Assembly: GCF_002968835.1 (NCBI RefSeq)
Contig: NZ_PKQK01000001.1
Span: 1,550,001-1,614,000 of the forward strand
Origin: Paenibacillus sp. PCH8
Lineage (GTDB): Bacteria; Bacillota; Bacilli; Paenibacillales; Paenibacillaceae
DNA: 64,000 nucleotides
Direction: 5' to 3'
Part shown: positions 16,720 through 24,856 of the stretch, in pieces
Numbering within the stretch: the stretch's first letter is position 1
Layout of the letters: each line of letters begins with the position of its first letter
The notes under the pieces: model-generated
Seen by the model: the letters and a program-made list of their open reading frames with translations, nothing else
Databases searched by the model: none
What the model was told of the DNA's origin: nothing
Position numbers and translations under genes: made by a program

Positions 16720-16736
16720 TGTCAGGTAATATAACA
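16720..16736. promoter_or_regulatory. GlnR/TnrA-type box upstream of the ANTAR gene
   Basis: TGTCAGGTAATATAACA fits TGTNA-N7-TNACA exactly. Its centre is 86 bp before the ANTAR start codon. TATGTT at 16767-16772 could serve as a -10, which would put the box near -50, an activating distance for TnrA-type proteins. The promoter itself is weakly defined. Confidence 0.6.
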
Positions 16737-16813
16737 TATGTAGCGCTTTCATGTAATGGAGGGACCTATGTTAAGGATTCTGACTATACGTAATAGGGAG
16801 GGATTGATCCATC

Positions 16814-17407
16814 ATGCGATCTTTATTGGTCATCCGTATACAACCGACGATAGCTGACTCGTCCGATGCAATCCCTCTGACACCGGAGAGGCTGCTGGGA
16901 GCGAACGGGTACCATGTTCAGGTAGCAGGCAGTGAAGCGGAAGCGCTGAAGCTCGCTCGTGAGGCGGATGCTTCCATTCTGCATCTGTCTCTGGCGGATG
17001 TGGAATATTGGGTGAGTTGCCTGGGAAAGGGGAAGTCGGAGACCCCACTGCTGTGGTGGTGTGCACCGGACACCGCTTCTTCCTCCGTAGAATCCTGTGA
17101 GGTGGACACCTCGTTTGACGGGATAATGACACCTTCCATGACGGGGCCGGAGGTTCACTGGACACTGCACTTTGCGGCTCGGCGTTATATGGAACGCAAA
17201 CAATGGGAGCAGGAGCGGAAGCAACTACAATCCAGGCTGGAGGATCGAAAGTGGATTGATATGGCGAAGGCCATCCTGTGTGATCTGAAGCAGATCTCCG
17301 AGTCTGAAGCCTATGATCTCTTACGCAAGAAAGCGATGCATGAACGCAAACGGATGGTCGATGTTGCCACGGCAATTGTGAAAGCACATCAACTGCTCCA
17401 GTCTTAA
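16814..17407 (+). CDS. ANTAR-domain antiterminator with degenerate receiver domain
   Basis: This is a 197-residue RNA-binding regulator. The C-terminal ANTAR domain (about residues 140-193) follows a coiled-coil stretch (ERKQWEQERKQLQSRLEDRK). It contains the conserved AKAIL, ISESEAYDLLRKKAM and VDVATAIV elements. The N-terminal part has receiver-like length and spacing but lacks the usual acidic pair after strand 1 (LLVIRIQPT) and the phosphoacceptor Asp (ILHLSLADVEYW). It is therefore unlikely to be phosphorylated normally. The probable target is the double hexaloop in the divergent nirB leader. A GGGAGGG site lies 11 bases before ATG 16814, and TrpD2 follows 18 bp downstream. Confidence 0.9.
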   Translation: MRSLLVIRIQPTIADSSDAIPLTPERLLGANGYHVQVAGSEAEALKLAREADASILHLSLADVEYWVSCLGKGKSETPLLWWCAPDTASSSVESCEVDTSFDGIMTPSMTGPEVHWTLHFAARRYMERKQWEQERKQLQSRLEDRKWIDMAKAILCDLKQISESEAYDLLRKKAMHERKRMVDVATAIVKAHQLLQS

Positions 17408-17425
17408 TCGGAAGGAGGATTCTCC

Positions 17426-18502
17426 ATGGATATGTCTCAGATACTCCGAGAGGTCGGACGTGGGAAACGAGGATCGCGTGATCTCAATTATGCAGAGGCA
17501 CTGACTGTAGCAGAGAAAATCCTGAAGCAGGAGGTCTCTCCTGCGCAGACAGCTGCGTTTCTAATGGCTGAACGAATGAAAATGGAAAACGTTGAGGAAC
17601 TGGAAGCCTTTGTTCATGCGTGTCGTAACAGTGCGGAGCGCTTCTCCGTATTTCAGGACGGTTTGGATTGCGCAGGTCCCTATGACGGACGAACGAAGTC
17701 GTTCATGGCGACGTTCCCGGTTGCATTTGTACTCGCTGCAGCTGGGCTGCCAGTGACTTTACACGGGAGTGATCCGTTGCCGCCCAAATGGGGGATTACG
17801 CTGTCGACACTGTTAAAGGAAGCGGGAATTGATACACGCCAGATGAATCGGGAGGATGCCCGGAGCGCTGCTTTGCGTTCGGGTGTCATGTACGTGTCCG
17901 CTGAGGACTGGTGCATGCCTCTCCGCAAGATTCGTCCGTTACGGGAAGAACTTGGCTTCCGCACGGTGCTGAACACGGCTGAGAAACTGATTGATTTTAA
18001 CCATTCGCCGTATCTTGTCTTCGGTGTATTTCATAATACATTCCTTGATCGGATTGCGAAGCTGCTTACCCGATTCAACTACCGTCGTGCATATGTGGTA
18101 CAGGGGATGGAAGGTTCTGAGGATCTGTACATTGATCGGCCAACGCGTGTATATGCGGTAGAAGATGGTGATATGAAGCTGGAACTTGTTGATCCTGCGG
18201 CCTACGAACTGGATATGCCTGTGCCGGAACTGGTCTGGACGGCTGCGAAGCAGCTTGAAGTGGCGGAAAGTGTGTTAAGCGGTGACGGCCATATTGCTTT
18301 TGTGAATCAGGTCTTGTTAAATGGAGGCTTTCGCTTGTACGCTGCCGGGCGGGTTAATTCCATTGAAGAGGGCATATATACATGTCAGGAGGTACTTGCG
18401 AGCGGTGCGGCGTATCGCATCTATCAGCAGTGGTGTGTGTCTATGGGTGGTGAACTGCCGGATAGCAGAGTGGTGTCCATCAATCCGGCATCGTCCAGAT
18501 AA
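17426..18502 (+). CDS. anthranilate phosphoribosyltransferase-like protein (TrpD2/YbiB type)
   Basis: This 358-residue protein has the glycosyltransferase-family-3 fold: an N-terminal helical domain (LNYAEALTVAEKILKQEVSP..., LMAERMKMENVEELEAF) and a phosphoribosyltransferase-like body. The GTGGD PRPP loop of true TrpD is replaced by DCAGPYDGR, as in the TrpD2/YbiB branch. It is therefore not a standard tryptophan enzyme. E. coli YbiB binds nucleic acids, but its role in nitrogen loci is unclear. The ribosome site GGAAGGAGG precedes ATG 17426. Co-transcription with the ANTAR gene is likely (18-bp gap). Confidence 0.85.
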   Translation: MDMSQILREVGRGKRGSRDLNYAEALTVAEKILKQEVSPAQTAAFLMAERMKMENVEELEAFVHACRNSAERFSVFQDGLDCAGPYDGRTKSFMATFPVAFVLAAAGLPVTLHGSDPLPPKWGITLSTLLKEAGIDTRQMNREDARSAALRSGVMYVSAEDWCMPLRKIRPLREELGFRTVLNTAEKLIDFNHSPYLVFGVFHNTFLDRIAKLLTRFNYRRAYVVQGMEGSEDLYIDRPTRVYAVEDGDMKLELVDPAAYELDMPVPELVWTAAKQLEVAESVLSGDGHIAFVNQVLLNGGFRLYAAGRVNSIEEGIYTCQEVLASGAAYRIYQQWCVSMGGELPDSRVVSINPASSR

Positions 18503-18537
18503 GTCTCTGTTAATACGTTGAAAAAGTTCGTATCCTA

Positions 18538-19086
18538 TTATTCCCAAGGGTAAGTGACGGTCAGGAAGTCGGCGAATTTCTTGCTCTCTTCCCGCCGTTG
18601 TTTCCGCATGGCTGCCCGAGCCGGAGCGGTCTCGTATAACTTCTTCTCTTCTTCCGTCTCCGGAATAATGCGGGGAACGATCAGTTTGCGATTGTTTTCA
18701 TCCAGAGCCACAAAGGTCAGAAATGCAGTCGCCGCGATCTTCTTCTCCCCGGTCTTCAGATCCTCACGAATCACCTTCACAAAGATCTCCATGGAACTTC
18801 GTCCTGTCCAGGACACAAAAGATTCCAGGGTAACCGAATCCGTCGGATTAATCGGGTACAAGAAATCGACAGAGTCGGTTGAGGCGGTTACGGTATTCAC
18901 CCGGCAAAGTTTGGAGGCGGTAATCGATGCAATATCATCGATGTAGGACATCAGTTTGCCACCGAACAACGTGTTATGGTTATTAACGTCTGTTGGGAAC
19001 ACCCGTGACGTCTTGAAACAGCGTGTTTCACGCATATACTTTTTTTCCACCTGATCCAGTTCCGTAGGCTTGGGTATTTCTCTCAT
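18538..19086 (-). CDS. hotdog-fold acyl-CoA thioesterase
   Basis: This 182-residue single-hotdog protein of the YkhA/BFIT/ACOT class hydrolyses acyl-CoA to free acid and CoA. Family marks are the NNHNTLFGGKLMSYIDD helix region (about residues 36-52), the catalytic Asn/Asp neighbourhood, DSVDFLYPI, and the SSMEIFVKV strand. The C-terminal tail is basic, then ends TYPWE. AAGGAGG lies 8 bases before ATG 19086. A dispersed structured repeat ends about 63 bp upstream of its start. Confidence 0.93.
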   Translation of the reverse strand: MREIPKPTELDQVEKKYMRETRCFKTSRVFPTDVNNHNTLFGGKLMSYIDDIASITASKLCRVNTVTASTDSVDFLYPINPTDSVTLESFVSWTGRSSMEIFVKVIREDLKTGEKKIAATAFLTFVALDENNRKLIVPRIIPETEEEKKLYETAPARAAMRKQRREESKKFADFLTVTYPWE

Positions 19087-19148
19087 GATGCTTCCTCCTT
19101 GCAGTATGGCTGCTGTGACATTTCACGTGTTGTAGGGCCACTCCGATG

Positions 19149-19320
19149 ACAGAACAACCCTCCGTTCGCTGTTATCTCCAGATTTTTTGATTCCTTTTTA
19201 TAAAGGGAAAATCCGGGGATAGCATATGCTTCCGATGTAGCTTTCTTTAAGAAAGCTTGTAGCTTCGCTTCTTCAGGTTATTTCTGTCCTCTACGTTCTG
19301 TGTAAATTTTTAGTTGAACT
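19149..19320 (-). repeat. dispersed structured repeat, copy A
   Basis: This element of about 170 bp is shared with 28108-28332 and clearly alignable over its length. Shared blocks (plus strand) include CGCTGTTATC, CCAGATTTTTTGAT, TATGCTTCCGATG, AGCTTTCTTT and CAGGTTATTTCTG. It folds into several stems (near-complementary ends CAGAACAACC / GGTTATTTCTG; AGCTTTCTT/AAGAAAGCT). It fills most of the 346-bp gap between the acetate transporter and thioesterase genes. Both copies lie about 65 bp upstream of a minus-strand start codon. It has no coding capacity. Confidence 0.75.
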
Positions 19321-19382
19321 TATATAGTATCCCTAGTATAGGTGTCGGTCAAAATCATATACAAATAAAGTCATTAACATCG

Positions 19383-19424
19383 AAAAAAACCGCCAGGCGC
19401 GGACCGGCGCGCGGGCGGTTTACT
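19383..19424 (-). terminator. terminator after the acetate transporter gene
   Basis: The GC-rich stem AAACCGCC / GGCGGTTT has an inner GC-rich loop and, on the minus strand, a run of T (TTTTTTTCG). It starts about 10 bases past the stop codon of the transporter. Confidence 0.75.
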
Positions 19425-19432
19425 GCTGTATA

Positions 19433-20056
19433 TTAAGCCTTGGGTCTGAAAATGCCAGCCGGTTTGCCGATAGGCAAGAACGTATAGCCGAAGTGAGCGT
19501 TCAGTACCGAAGCACCTGTACCGTACAGGGACACAATTCCGATTCCCATCTCTGCATAAGCAGCAATGGTATGGAAAATGTGAGGAGCTACGCCGAATGC
19601 GTCAAATGTCAGTCCAAGGAACAGGAAGTCGATCAGAATGAAGATAATGAGCAAAACTTTATTCGCTTCAATCGCACCGATCGTCATGAACAGGGTGAAT
19701 ACAAGGTATCCGGCAAAAGCAAATCCGAGCTGCTTACCGTCTGCCTGTTCCGCGAGCGTGGAACCGAATACGCCCATTTTAATTAGCCAGTTGGCACCCA
19801 TCGCGAACCAGAAGAACGCGTATGCGCCAAAAGCGGTTGTGCCAAACGTATTGTTGCGTTTGGAATCTTGAATGCATGCGAATAACTGGGCAAAGGCACC
19901 CAGGAAAATCGCCCAAGGAATAGCGTAGCTAAGTCCTTCTGTAATGCCAAGTTTCTGGGAAGAAGCGACCAGTGTTACGATAGCCAACCCAAATAATCCC
20001 ATTGCGCTGGGATCGGCATTAACAATTTTGACTTTAGTCTGTGAATCGGTCTGCAT
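19433..20056 (-). CDS. acetate uptake transporter (GPR1/FUN34/YaaH, SatP family)
   Basis: This 207-residue protein has six membrane helices and begins after a short polar N-terminus with the family signature ADPSAMGLFGLA (usually NPAPLGL). Further marks are the FGTTAFGAYAFFWFAMG helix and the C-terminal FGYTFLPIGKPAG. It should be a proton-coupled acetate/succinate symporter. The gene appears monocistronic, with a strong terminator 9 bp downstream. The 420 bp upstream hold no other gene. Confidence 0.93.
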   Translation of the reverse strand: MQTDSQTKVKIVNADPSAMGLFGLAIVTLVASSQKLGITEGLSYAIPWAIFLGAFAQLFACIQDSKRNNTFGTTAFGAYAFFWFAMGANWLIKMGVFGSTLAEQADGKQLGFAFAGYLVFTLFMTIGAIEANKVLLIIFILIDFLFLGLTFDAFGVAPHIFHTIAAYAEMGIGIVSLYGTGASVLNAHFGYTFLPIGKPAGIFRPKA

Positions 20057-20450
20057 GGTGATGATAAGCCTCCAATAATATCAAATCAGGATCAATGGCC
20101 GTCGTTGGCCGCCGTCCTCTATACTACATCATTTGTATCCGCCGGGTCCGGATACACACATCGCCCTATTGTACCTGAATGGTTTCGTTAAGGAAAGGGA
20201 TTTTATTACCTTTTGAGACAATAGACGAACAATTGTAAGGCTTATATGCGGATTAGGCAAGCAAGAAATCGGTTTTTTAATGGAAAAAGACGGGAAATTA
20301 CATGTTCATTTACGGAGAGAAACGATAGTATCGAGGGGAAATAAAAAACCTTTGTCCCATAGGTTGCCCCAATATAGTGGCGCAGTGAATCAAAAGTGAT
20401 GCGGAAGAGGTGATAAGGAAACCGAAAAGGAGTGTTTTGAAACGACAAAA
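20057..20450. other. intergenic region without a recognisable gene
   Basis: This region of about 390 bp lies between the divergent acetate transporter and a decayed gene. It has AT-rich stretches but no frame with a good start, and no convincing hairpin was seen. It presumably holds the transporter promoter. Confidence 0.5.
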
Positions 20451-20464
20451 TGCAAGCGCTTACT
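20451..20464. promoter_or_regulatory. cre-like site (CcpA)
   Basis: TGCAAGCGCTTACT matches TGWNANCGNTNWCA at 12 of 14 positions, including the AAGCGCTT core. It lies just upstream of the decayed extracellular protein gene and would suggest carbon catabolite control of that gene when it was intact. Confidence 0.45.
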
Positions 20465-20477
20465 TAAAGAGTGTTCC

Positions 20478-21475
20478 ATGAAAATCGGTTGGTATGTATT
20501 CAATGATGTAGAAGCGAAGGGGTGGGTGTTAATGTAGCCTATAACCAGCCCCCGCATACGGGCTTTCATCTGGGTGCAGGTATGGAACAGCCTGCCGCAC
20601 CGAACATTCGTTATGTGGGTGCACCGGAAGAACCGGAAGATACAACGCCGCCGATCATTACAGGAATGCCTGCGGAGCAGATGAAAGAAGATGATGTACT
20701 GAAAGTAAACGTGAAGGCAGAAGATCTGGAGTCTGGAATCACGCTTCTGAAACTGACGTGGGACGACCGAGTTGTGAATCAAGGTGATGAAATCACCCTT
20801 ACAGGACTCGCCGGGAAGCATACCTTTACAGCTCGGGCCGTAAATGGTGCGGGACTTATCACAGAATTTGACGGTCACTGCTGCTGATCAAGTCACGGGT
20901 GCACCGGGAGTGCCGGTGCTGTCCGACAATAACGGGCATGGCCACGGCCTGAGCGATGGGACGTATACCGTCACGATGAATATGTGGTGGGGAACAATGC
21001 GACCGAGTATAGGCTGTATGAGAACGGAGAGTTGATTGACTCTCAGAGGCTGAATGCCACGACACCTTCTGCTCAGAAGGCTTCCACGGATGTCACCGGA
21101 CGAGCAAACGGCACCTATGTGTACACGTGTGAACTGATTAATTCCAAAGGGACTACGGAATGTCAGCCACTTACGGTTACCGTTCGTGATGCTGCACCTG
21201 CGAAGCCTGAACTATCCCATGACAACTGGGACGGGGATGGCAATTACACCATTACAATGAACCTGTGGTGGGGTACCAATGCCACTTTATACCGTCTGTA
21301 TGAAAATGGGGAAGTGATCGACAGCCAGCCGCTGACCCCTTCATCGCCTAATGGGCAGACAACCAAGGTGGCGATCATAGATCGTGCATCGGGTGAATAC
21401 GAGTATGTTGTGGAATGGATCAATGAGAGTGGAACAGTTACAAGTGAAGTGATACAAGTAAAAGTTACACGATAA
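20478..21475 (+). pseudogene. frameshifted extracellular Ig-like/repeat-domain protein remnant
   Basis: Coding potential moves through several frames. MKIGWYVFNDVEAKG (from 20478) shifts at a G4 run (20519-20522) into VGVNVAYNQPPHTGFHLGAG. This continues through an Ig-like domain, shifts at TTT 20867-20869 into [16 protein letters not shown], and shifts again at GGGG 20989-20992 into [12 protein letters not shown]. Two tandem copies of a domain of about 95 residues follow (VLSDN.G...[30 protein letters not shown]), of a type found at the C-termini of secreted Paenibacillus polysaccharide enzymes. No catalytic domain or signal peptide is present. Fixing each shift needs one base in a homopolymer, so either real decay or sequencing error is possible. 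Confidence 0.7.
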
Positions 21476-21496
21476 GAATCGTGATCTAACAGGTAA

Positions 21497-21565
21497 GCAC
21501 CTCTCTTTCGGATATGGAATCACTCATGTGGTTGTCCGTATACAGGAGAGGTGCTCTTTGCTTTT
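21497..21565 (+). terminator. terminator after the decayed gene
   Basis: The arms GCACCTCTC (21497-21505) and GAGAGGTGC (21546-21554) contain an inner stem, CGGATAT/GTCCGTAT. They are followed by TCTTTGCTTTTTC. Confidence 0.7.
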
Positions 21566-21820
21566 TCAATATACACAATAACGACACAATCAGATCTGGA
21601 AGCAATGATGAGGCGAGATTCTGGCATGAAATGAGTGGATTCATGGCTAAAATGGCGTTATACCAGCCGTTTTCGAATGTGCTCCAGTATGATAGAATAA
21701 TCTTTATCCAAATTTGGAGAAGAATACAAAACATCCATGTCCCCTATGCCATATGATAATCCAACTATAGATTGACAGAAAAAATTAAAATGATTCACAG
21801 AATAGGAGGAATCAGGGATT

Positions 21821-21997
21821 ATGGTTATGAGTTTGGATTTGAAAAATAAAATTGAGAAGGCCAGACATAACCTTCATATGCTAGTAGAGCATAACAAGGG
21901 TGGTCTTGGGCATCCCGATGTGATTCAGCAGTCTATGGCATTGGATGAATTAATCAATGAGTACAACCGGACTAAGCGAAATCATTCACGGTCCTGA
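21821..21997 (+). CDS. Spo0E-like aspartyl-phosphate phosphatase
   Basis: This 58-residue helical-hairpin protein starts at ATG 21821 with AGGAGGA 10 bases upstream (an alternative ATG lies at 21827). It consists of two helices, LKNKIEKARHNLHMLVEH and SMALDELINEYNR. The second contains the S-x-x-LD-x-LI-x-x-Y signature of Spo0E/Rap-type phosphatases, which remove phosphate from Spo0A~P. The family is short (50-90 residues), so the length is normal. It is a single gene followed by a long inverted repeat. Confidence 0.82.
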   Translation: MVMSLDLKNKIEKARHNLHMLVEHNKGGLGHPDVIQQSMALDELINEYNRTKRNHSRS

Positions 21998-22055
21998 CCG
22001 GAATGGATTATGAAATATATAGAACTGAATACATAGATAAGCACCGCTTGGTCAT

Positions 22056-22138
22056 ACAAACGGGCATGAATATAGCCGGAAGGGACAGCCTCAGTTGAAG
22101 AGGGTCACCATAACGGCGTATGATTCATGCCCGTTTGT
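22056..22138. repeat. long inverted repeat / bidirectional terminator
   Basis: Perfect 16-base arms (ACAAACGGGCATGAAT at 22056-22071 and its complement at 22123-22138) enclose a 51-base interior. The interior itself can pair (ATAGCCG with CGGCGTAT; CCTC with GAGG). It lies between the convergent spo0E-like and glnL-like genes. The downstream U-tracts are poor, so it may be a terminator or a structured RNA end. Confidence 0.6.
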
Positions 22139-22158
22139 TACGTTAAGGAAGCACTCTG

Positions 22159-23088
22159 TTAATACAGTAGCCGTTTGGCTTCCAAATATAATACCTGAAC
22201 GAACTTCTTCGTATTAATGCGGGTCTGGGACAAGGAAGGCTCCACGTTGTTTTGCAGCTCCAGCATTTTCTTGCGAATTTCGGTAAAATCGAAAAATTTC
22301 GATGCATAGTTCTCGAACTTGGGATGTGTATAATCGGTTAGCCCTAGAGAAACCACATGGCTCAATGTCTGGAATATGGCTCTGCGGACACGTTGTTCCG
22401 ATGCCTTAATCTCCTTGTTAACCTCAGCGAGTGATGCATCGTATCCCAGTTTGCGTGTGGCCACATTCTGGAAGATGTCTTTGAGGGACGGGAACATATA
22501 GGGCGACAGTTTGTGATCCTCGGTCTCTACCTGCTCCAGATACTCCAGCATGTCAAGCAGATCCCTGCTGCCCGCCTCCCCAATCATGCCCATCTCGGAC
22601 AGCAGGAAGTGTCCTGCTGTCGTAATTGTTTTGTCCGGAACCGGAGCCACATGGCGCTCGGTGGATTGCAAGCCGGACAACCCCTGCAATGTTCGCTGAA
22701 TATCTGCGATGGATTGCTGCATGCGCAGCCGCTCGTCCACTAGCCGCAGAACGGATAGAATCTCCAGCCGGTTAATCGGCTTGGTAATATAATATTCAAT
22801 GCCCAGTGAATAGGCTTCTCCAATCATATTTTTCGACTCGATCTGGGAGATCATGACGATCTTGCCCTCGAACCTGCCTTCAAGCGCCCGCACGGTCTGA
22901 ATTCCGTCCCGTTGCGGCATCAGCAGATCAATGAGAAGTATATCCACCTTGTGCAGTTCCAGCAGTTCCGCATGAAGTTGTGCTCCGTCCTCAGCTTCCC
23001 CGACAATATCGCCAAGTCCTTCATCTTCTATAATATCCATCAGCATCGAACGAACGCCAGGATCATCATCCACGATAAAATAACGCAA
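22159..23088 (-). CDS. glnL: GlnL/YcbB-family response regulator
   Basis: This is an approximately 309-residue regulator. The N-terminal receiver has the acidic pair DDD, phosphoacceptor Asp in ILLIDLLMPQRDG, and Lys in ITKPINR. A coiled-coil linker (RLRMQQSIADIQRTLQGL) leads to a YcbB-type C-terminal DNA-binding domain (KASEQRVRRAIFQTL...FDFTEIRKKMLELQ). In B. subtilis GlnK-GlnL activates glutaminase and glutamine-transporter genes. Here the divergent gene is an amino-acid:sodium symporter, a matching context, but no kinase gene is adjacent. I prefer the TTG at 23088 (MRYFIVDDD), because GAGAGGAG directly abuts the ATG at 23097. Confidence 0.85.
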   Translation of the reverse strand: MRYFIVDDDPGVRSMLMDIIEDEGLGDIVGEAEDGAQLHAELLELHKVDILLIDLLMPQRDGIQTVRALEGRFEGKIVMISQIESKNMIGEAYSLGIEYYITKPINRLEILSVLRLVDERLRMQQSIADIQRTLQGLSGLQSTERHVAPVPDKTITTAGHFLLSEMGMIGEAGSRDLLDMLEYLEQVETEDHKLSPYMFPSLKDIFQNVATRKLGYDASLAEVNKEIKASEQRVRRAIFQTLSHVVSLGLTDYTHPKFENYASKFFDFTEIRKKMLELQNNVEPSLSQTRINTKKFVQVLYLEAKRLLY

Positions 23089-23211
23089 GTCAGTCATCTC
23101 CTCTCTCAGTCAATGGGGTGATCGTTAAATCTATGGTAAAGACGGTTAACCCCGCCGTTAACTCTTGTTCCAGTGTAATCGTTCCTTTCCCTCTTGCATA
23201 GAAACCTTACA

Positions 23212-23228
23212 TGTTAGATTAAATAACA
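23212..23228. promoter_or_regulatory. GlnR/TnrA-type box between glnL and the symporter gene
   Basis: TGTTAGATTAAATAACA fits TGTNA-N7-TNACA at all fixed positions. It lies in the 337-bp divergent interval. A TATAAA at 23253-23258 could be the -10 of the symporter, which would put the box centre near -45. No other clear element was seen in this interval. Confidence 0.6.
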
Positions 23229-23425
23229 ATGATTGGACAATCAACGCCCATTTATAAAAATAAAATAGAAAATACATGTAGGTATTTGTCGATTTTCGTA
23301 GATGCGCTTGTAGTATAAGTAACATCTAAAAGAATTAGTCAGGTCATGTGCAGAATGGTACAAACTTTTCGAGTGACCCGTCTCTGTAATTAAGAAGTTA
23401 AACAATATATAAAAGGGGCATACCG

Positions 23426-24845
23426 ATGGAGCAAACAATACAAGATATTGTCGTCATTTTCAATGATTTTCTATGGTCCAAGCTGTTAATCATTCTGTTG
23501 GTTGTATGCGGTGTTTATTTTACGACCAAGACCCGCTTCATGCAGTTTCGCATGATTGGAGATATGGTGAAGGTTCTCAGAGAGCCTAAGAGTAAAGAAC
23601 CTGGCAAGATTTCACCATTTCAGGCGTTCTGCATTAGTATGGCAGCCCGCGTAGGTACCGGGAACATCACCGGTATTGCACTGGCGATCGCACTTGGGGG
23701 GCCTGGTGCTGTATTCTGGATGTGGGTCATTGCGATTATTGGTTCTGCCTCCAGTTTTGTGGAGAGCACGCTGGCTCAAATCTATAAAATCAAGGACAAG
23801 GGCGGATTCCGCGGGGGCCTGCTTATTATATGGAGCGTGGGCTGGGGAAACGCTGGATGGGTATTTTATTTGCCATTCTCATTACGCTTTCATTCGGATT
23901 GGTCTTCAATGCCGTGCAGTCCAATACCATTACCGTTGCATTCGAGAACTCATTTGGTACGGATCGGTTAACGGTAGGGATCATTATGGCTGTGATATTT
24001 GCGGGGATTATTATGGGGGTGTCAAACGGATTGCCAAAGCATCGGAATACATCGTCGTTGTGCTTGCCGTATTGTACATTGGGGTAGCGGCTTTTATCGT
24101 GCTGGCGAACATTACCCAGCTCCCGGCTATGATCGCATTGATCGTGAAAAGTGCCTTTGGCATTGAACAGGTAGCTGGGGGTACACTGGGCGCTGCACTG
24201 ATGAATGGGGTTAAACGGGGTTTGTTCTCCAATGAGGCAGGTATGGGTAGTGCACCGAATGCCGCTGCTACAGCGGATACGTCACATCCGGTTAAACAAG
24301 GACTTATTCAGGCCTTTGGCGTGCTGACGGACACACTTGTTATATGTACAAGTACAGCCATGATCATTTTACTATCAGGGGTGTACAAAGGCTCGGATCT
24401 GGGTGGTATTGAATTAACTCAGGCCGCATTAAGTGTGCATATGGGTTCATGGGCGTCGGGATTCCTGGCGGTTATGGTATTTCTCTTTGCTTTCAGTACA
24501 CTTATCGGTAATTATTATTATGGAGAAACGAACATCGAGTTTATCAAATCGAGCAAAGTTTGGCTGTGGGTATACCGTATATGCGTAATCACCATGGTAA
24601 TATTTGGAGCTGTCGCCAAAGTGCAGCTGGTATGGGATCTGGCAGATTTGTTCATGGGACTCATGGTCGTAGTGAATCTGATTGCGATTCTGATGTTGTC
24701 CAAAGTAACTTTTGAGGCACTGAAAGACTATAAGAAACAAAAGGCCGAGGGACGTGACCCGATCTTTACTCGTGACCGAATTCATATTCCGGGTGAAGTG
24801 GAGTGTTGGGGATCCGAGGCGGAAGTGATGGGTAAGAAAGTGTAA
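23426..24845 (+). pseudogene. alanine/glutamine:sodium symporter (AGCS, AlsT-like), two frameshifts
   Basis: Adding one base in the GGGGG run at 23813-23817 and one in the GGGGG run at 24015-24019 restores a continuous protein of 473 residues, the normal AGCS length. The three parts join as GGFRGG-(P)AYYMERG and IMGG-VKRIAKASEYIVV. It has the family features ARVGTGNITGIALAI, SNEAGMGSAPNAAATADTSH and about ten membrane helices, and it would import alanine or glutamine with sodium. AAAAGGGG precedes ATG 23426. As written the gene is broken, but both lesions are single-G losses in G runs, so sequencing error is a serious alternative. The neighbour is glnL-like. Confidence 0.85.
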
Positions 24846-24856
24846 CAACTTTAAAT

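Noticed and set aside
23813..24019. Programmed ribosomal frameshifting in the symporter
   Set aside because: The sites are plain G runs without a slippery heptamer plus structure, and two shifts in the same direction would be needed in one membrane protein.
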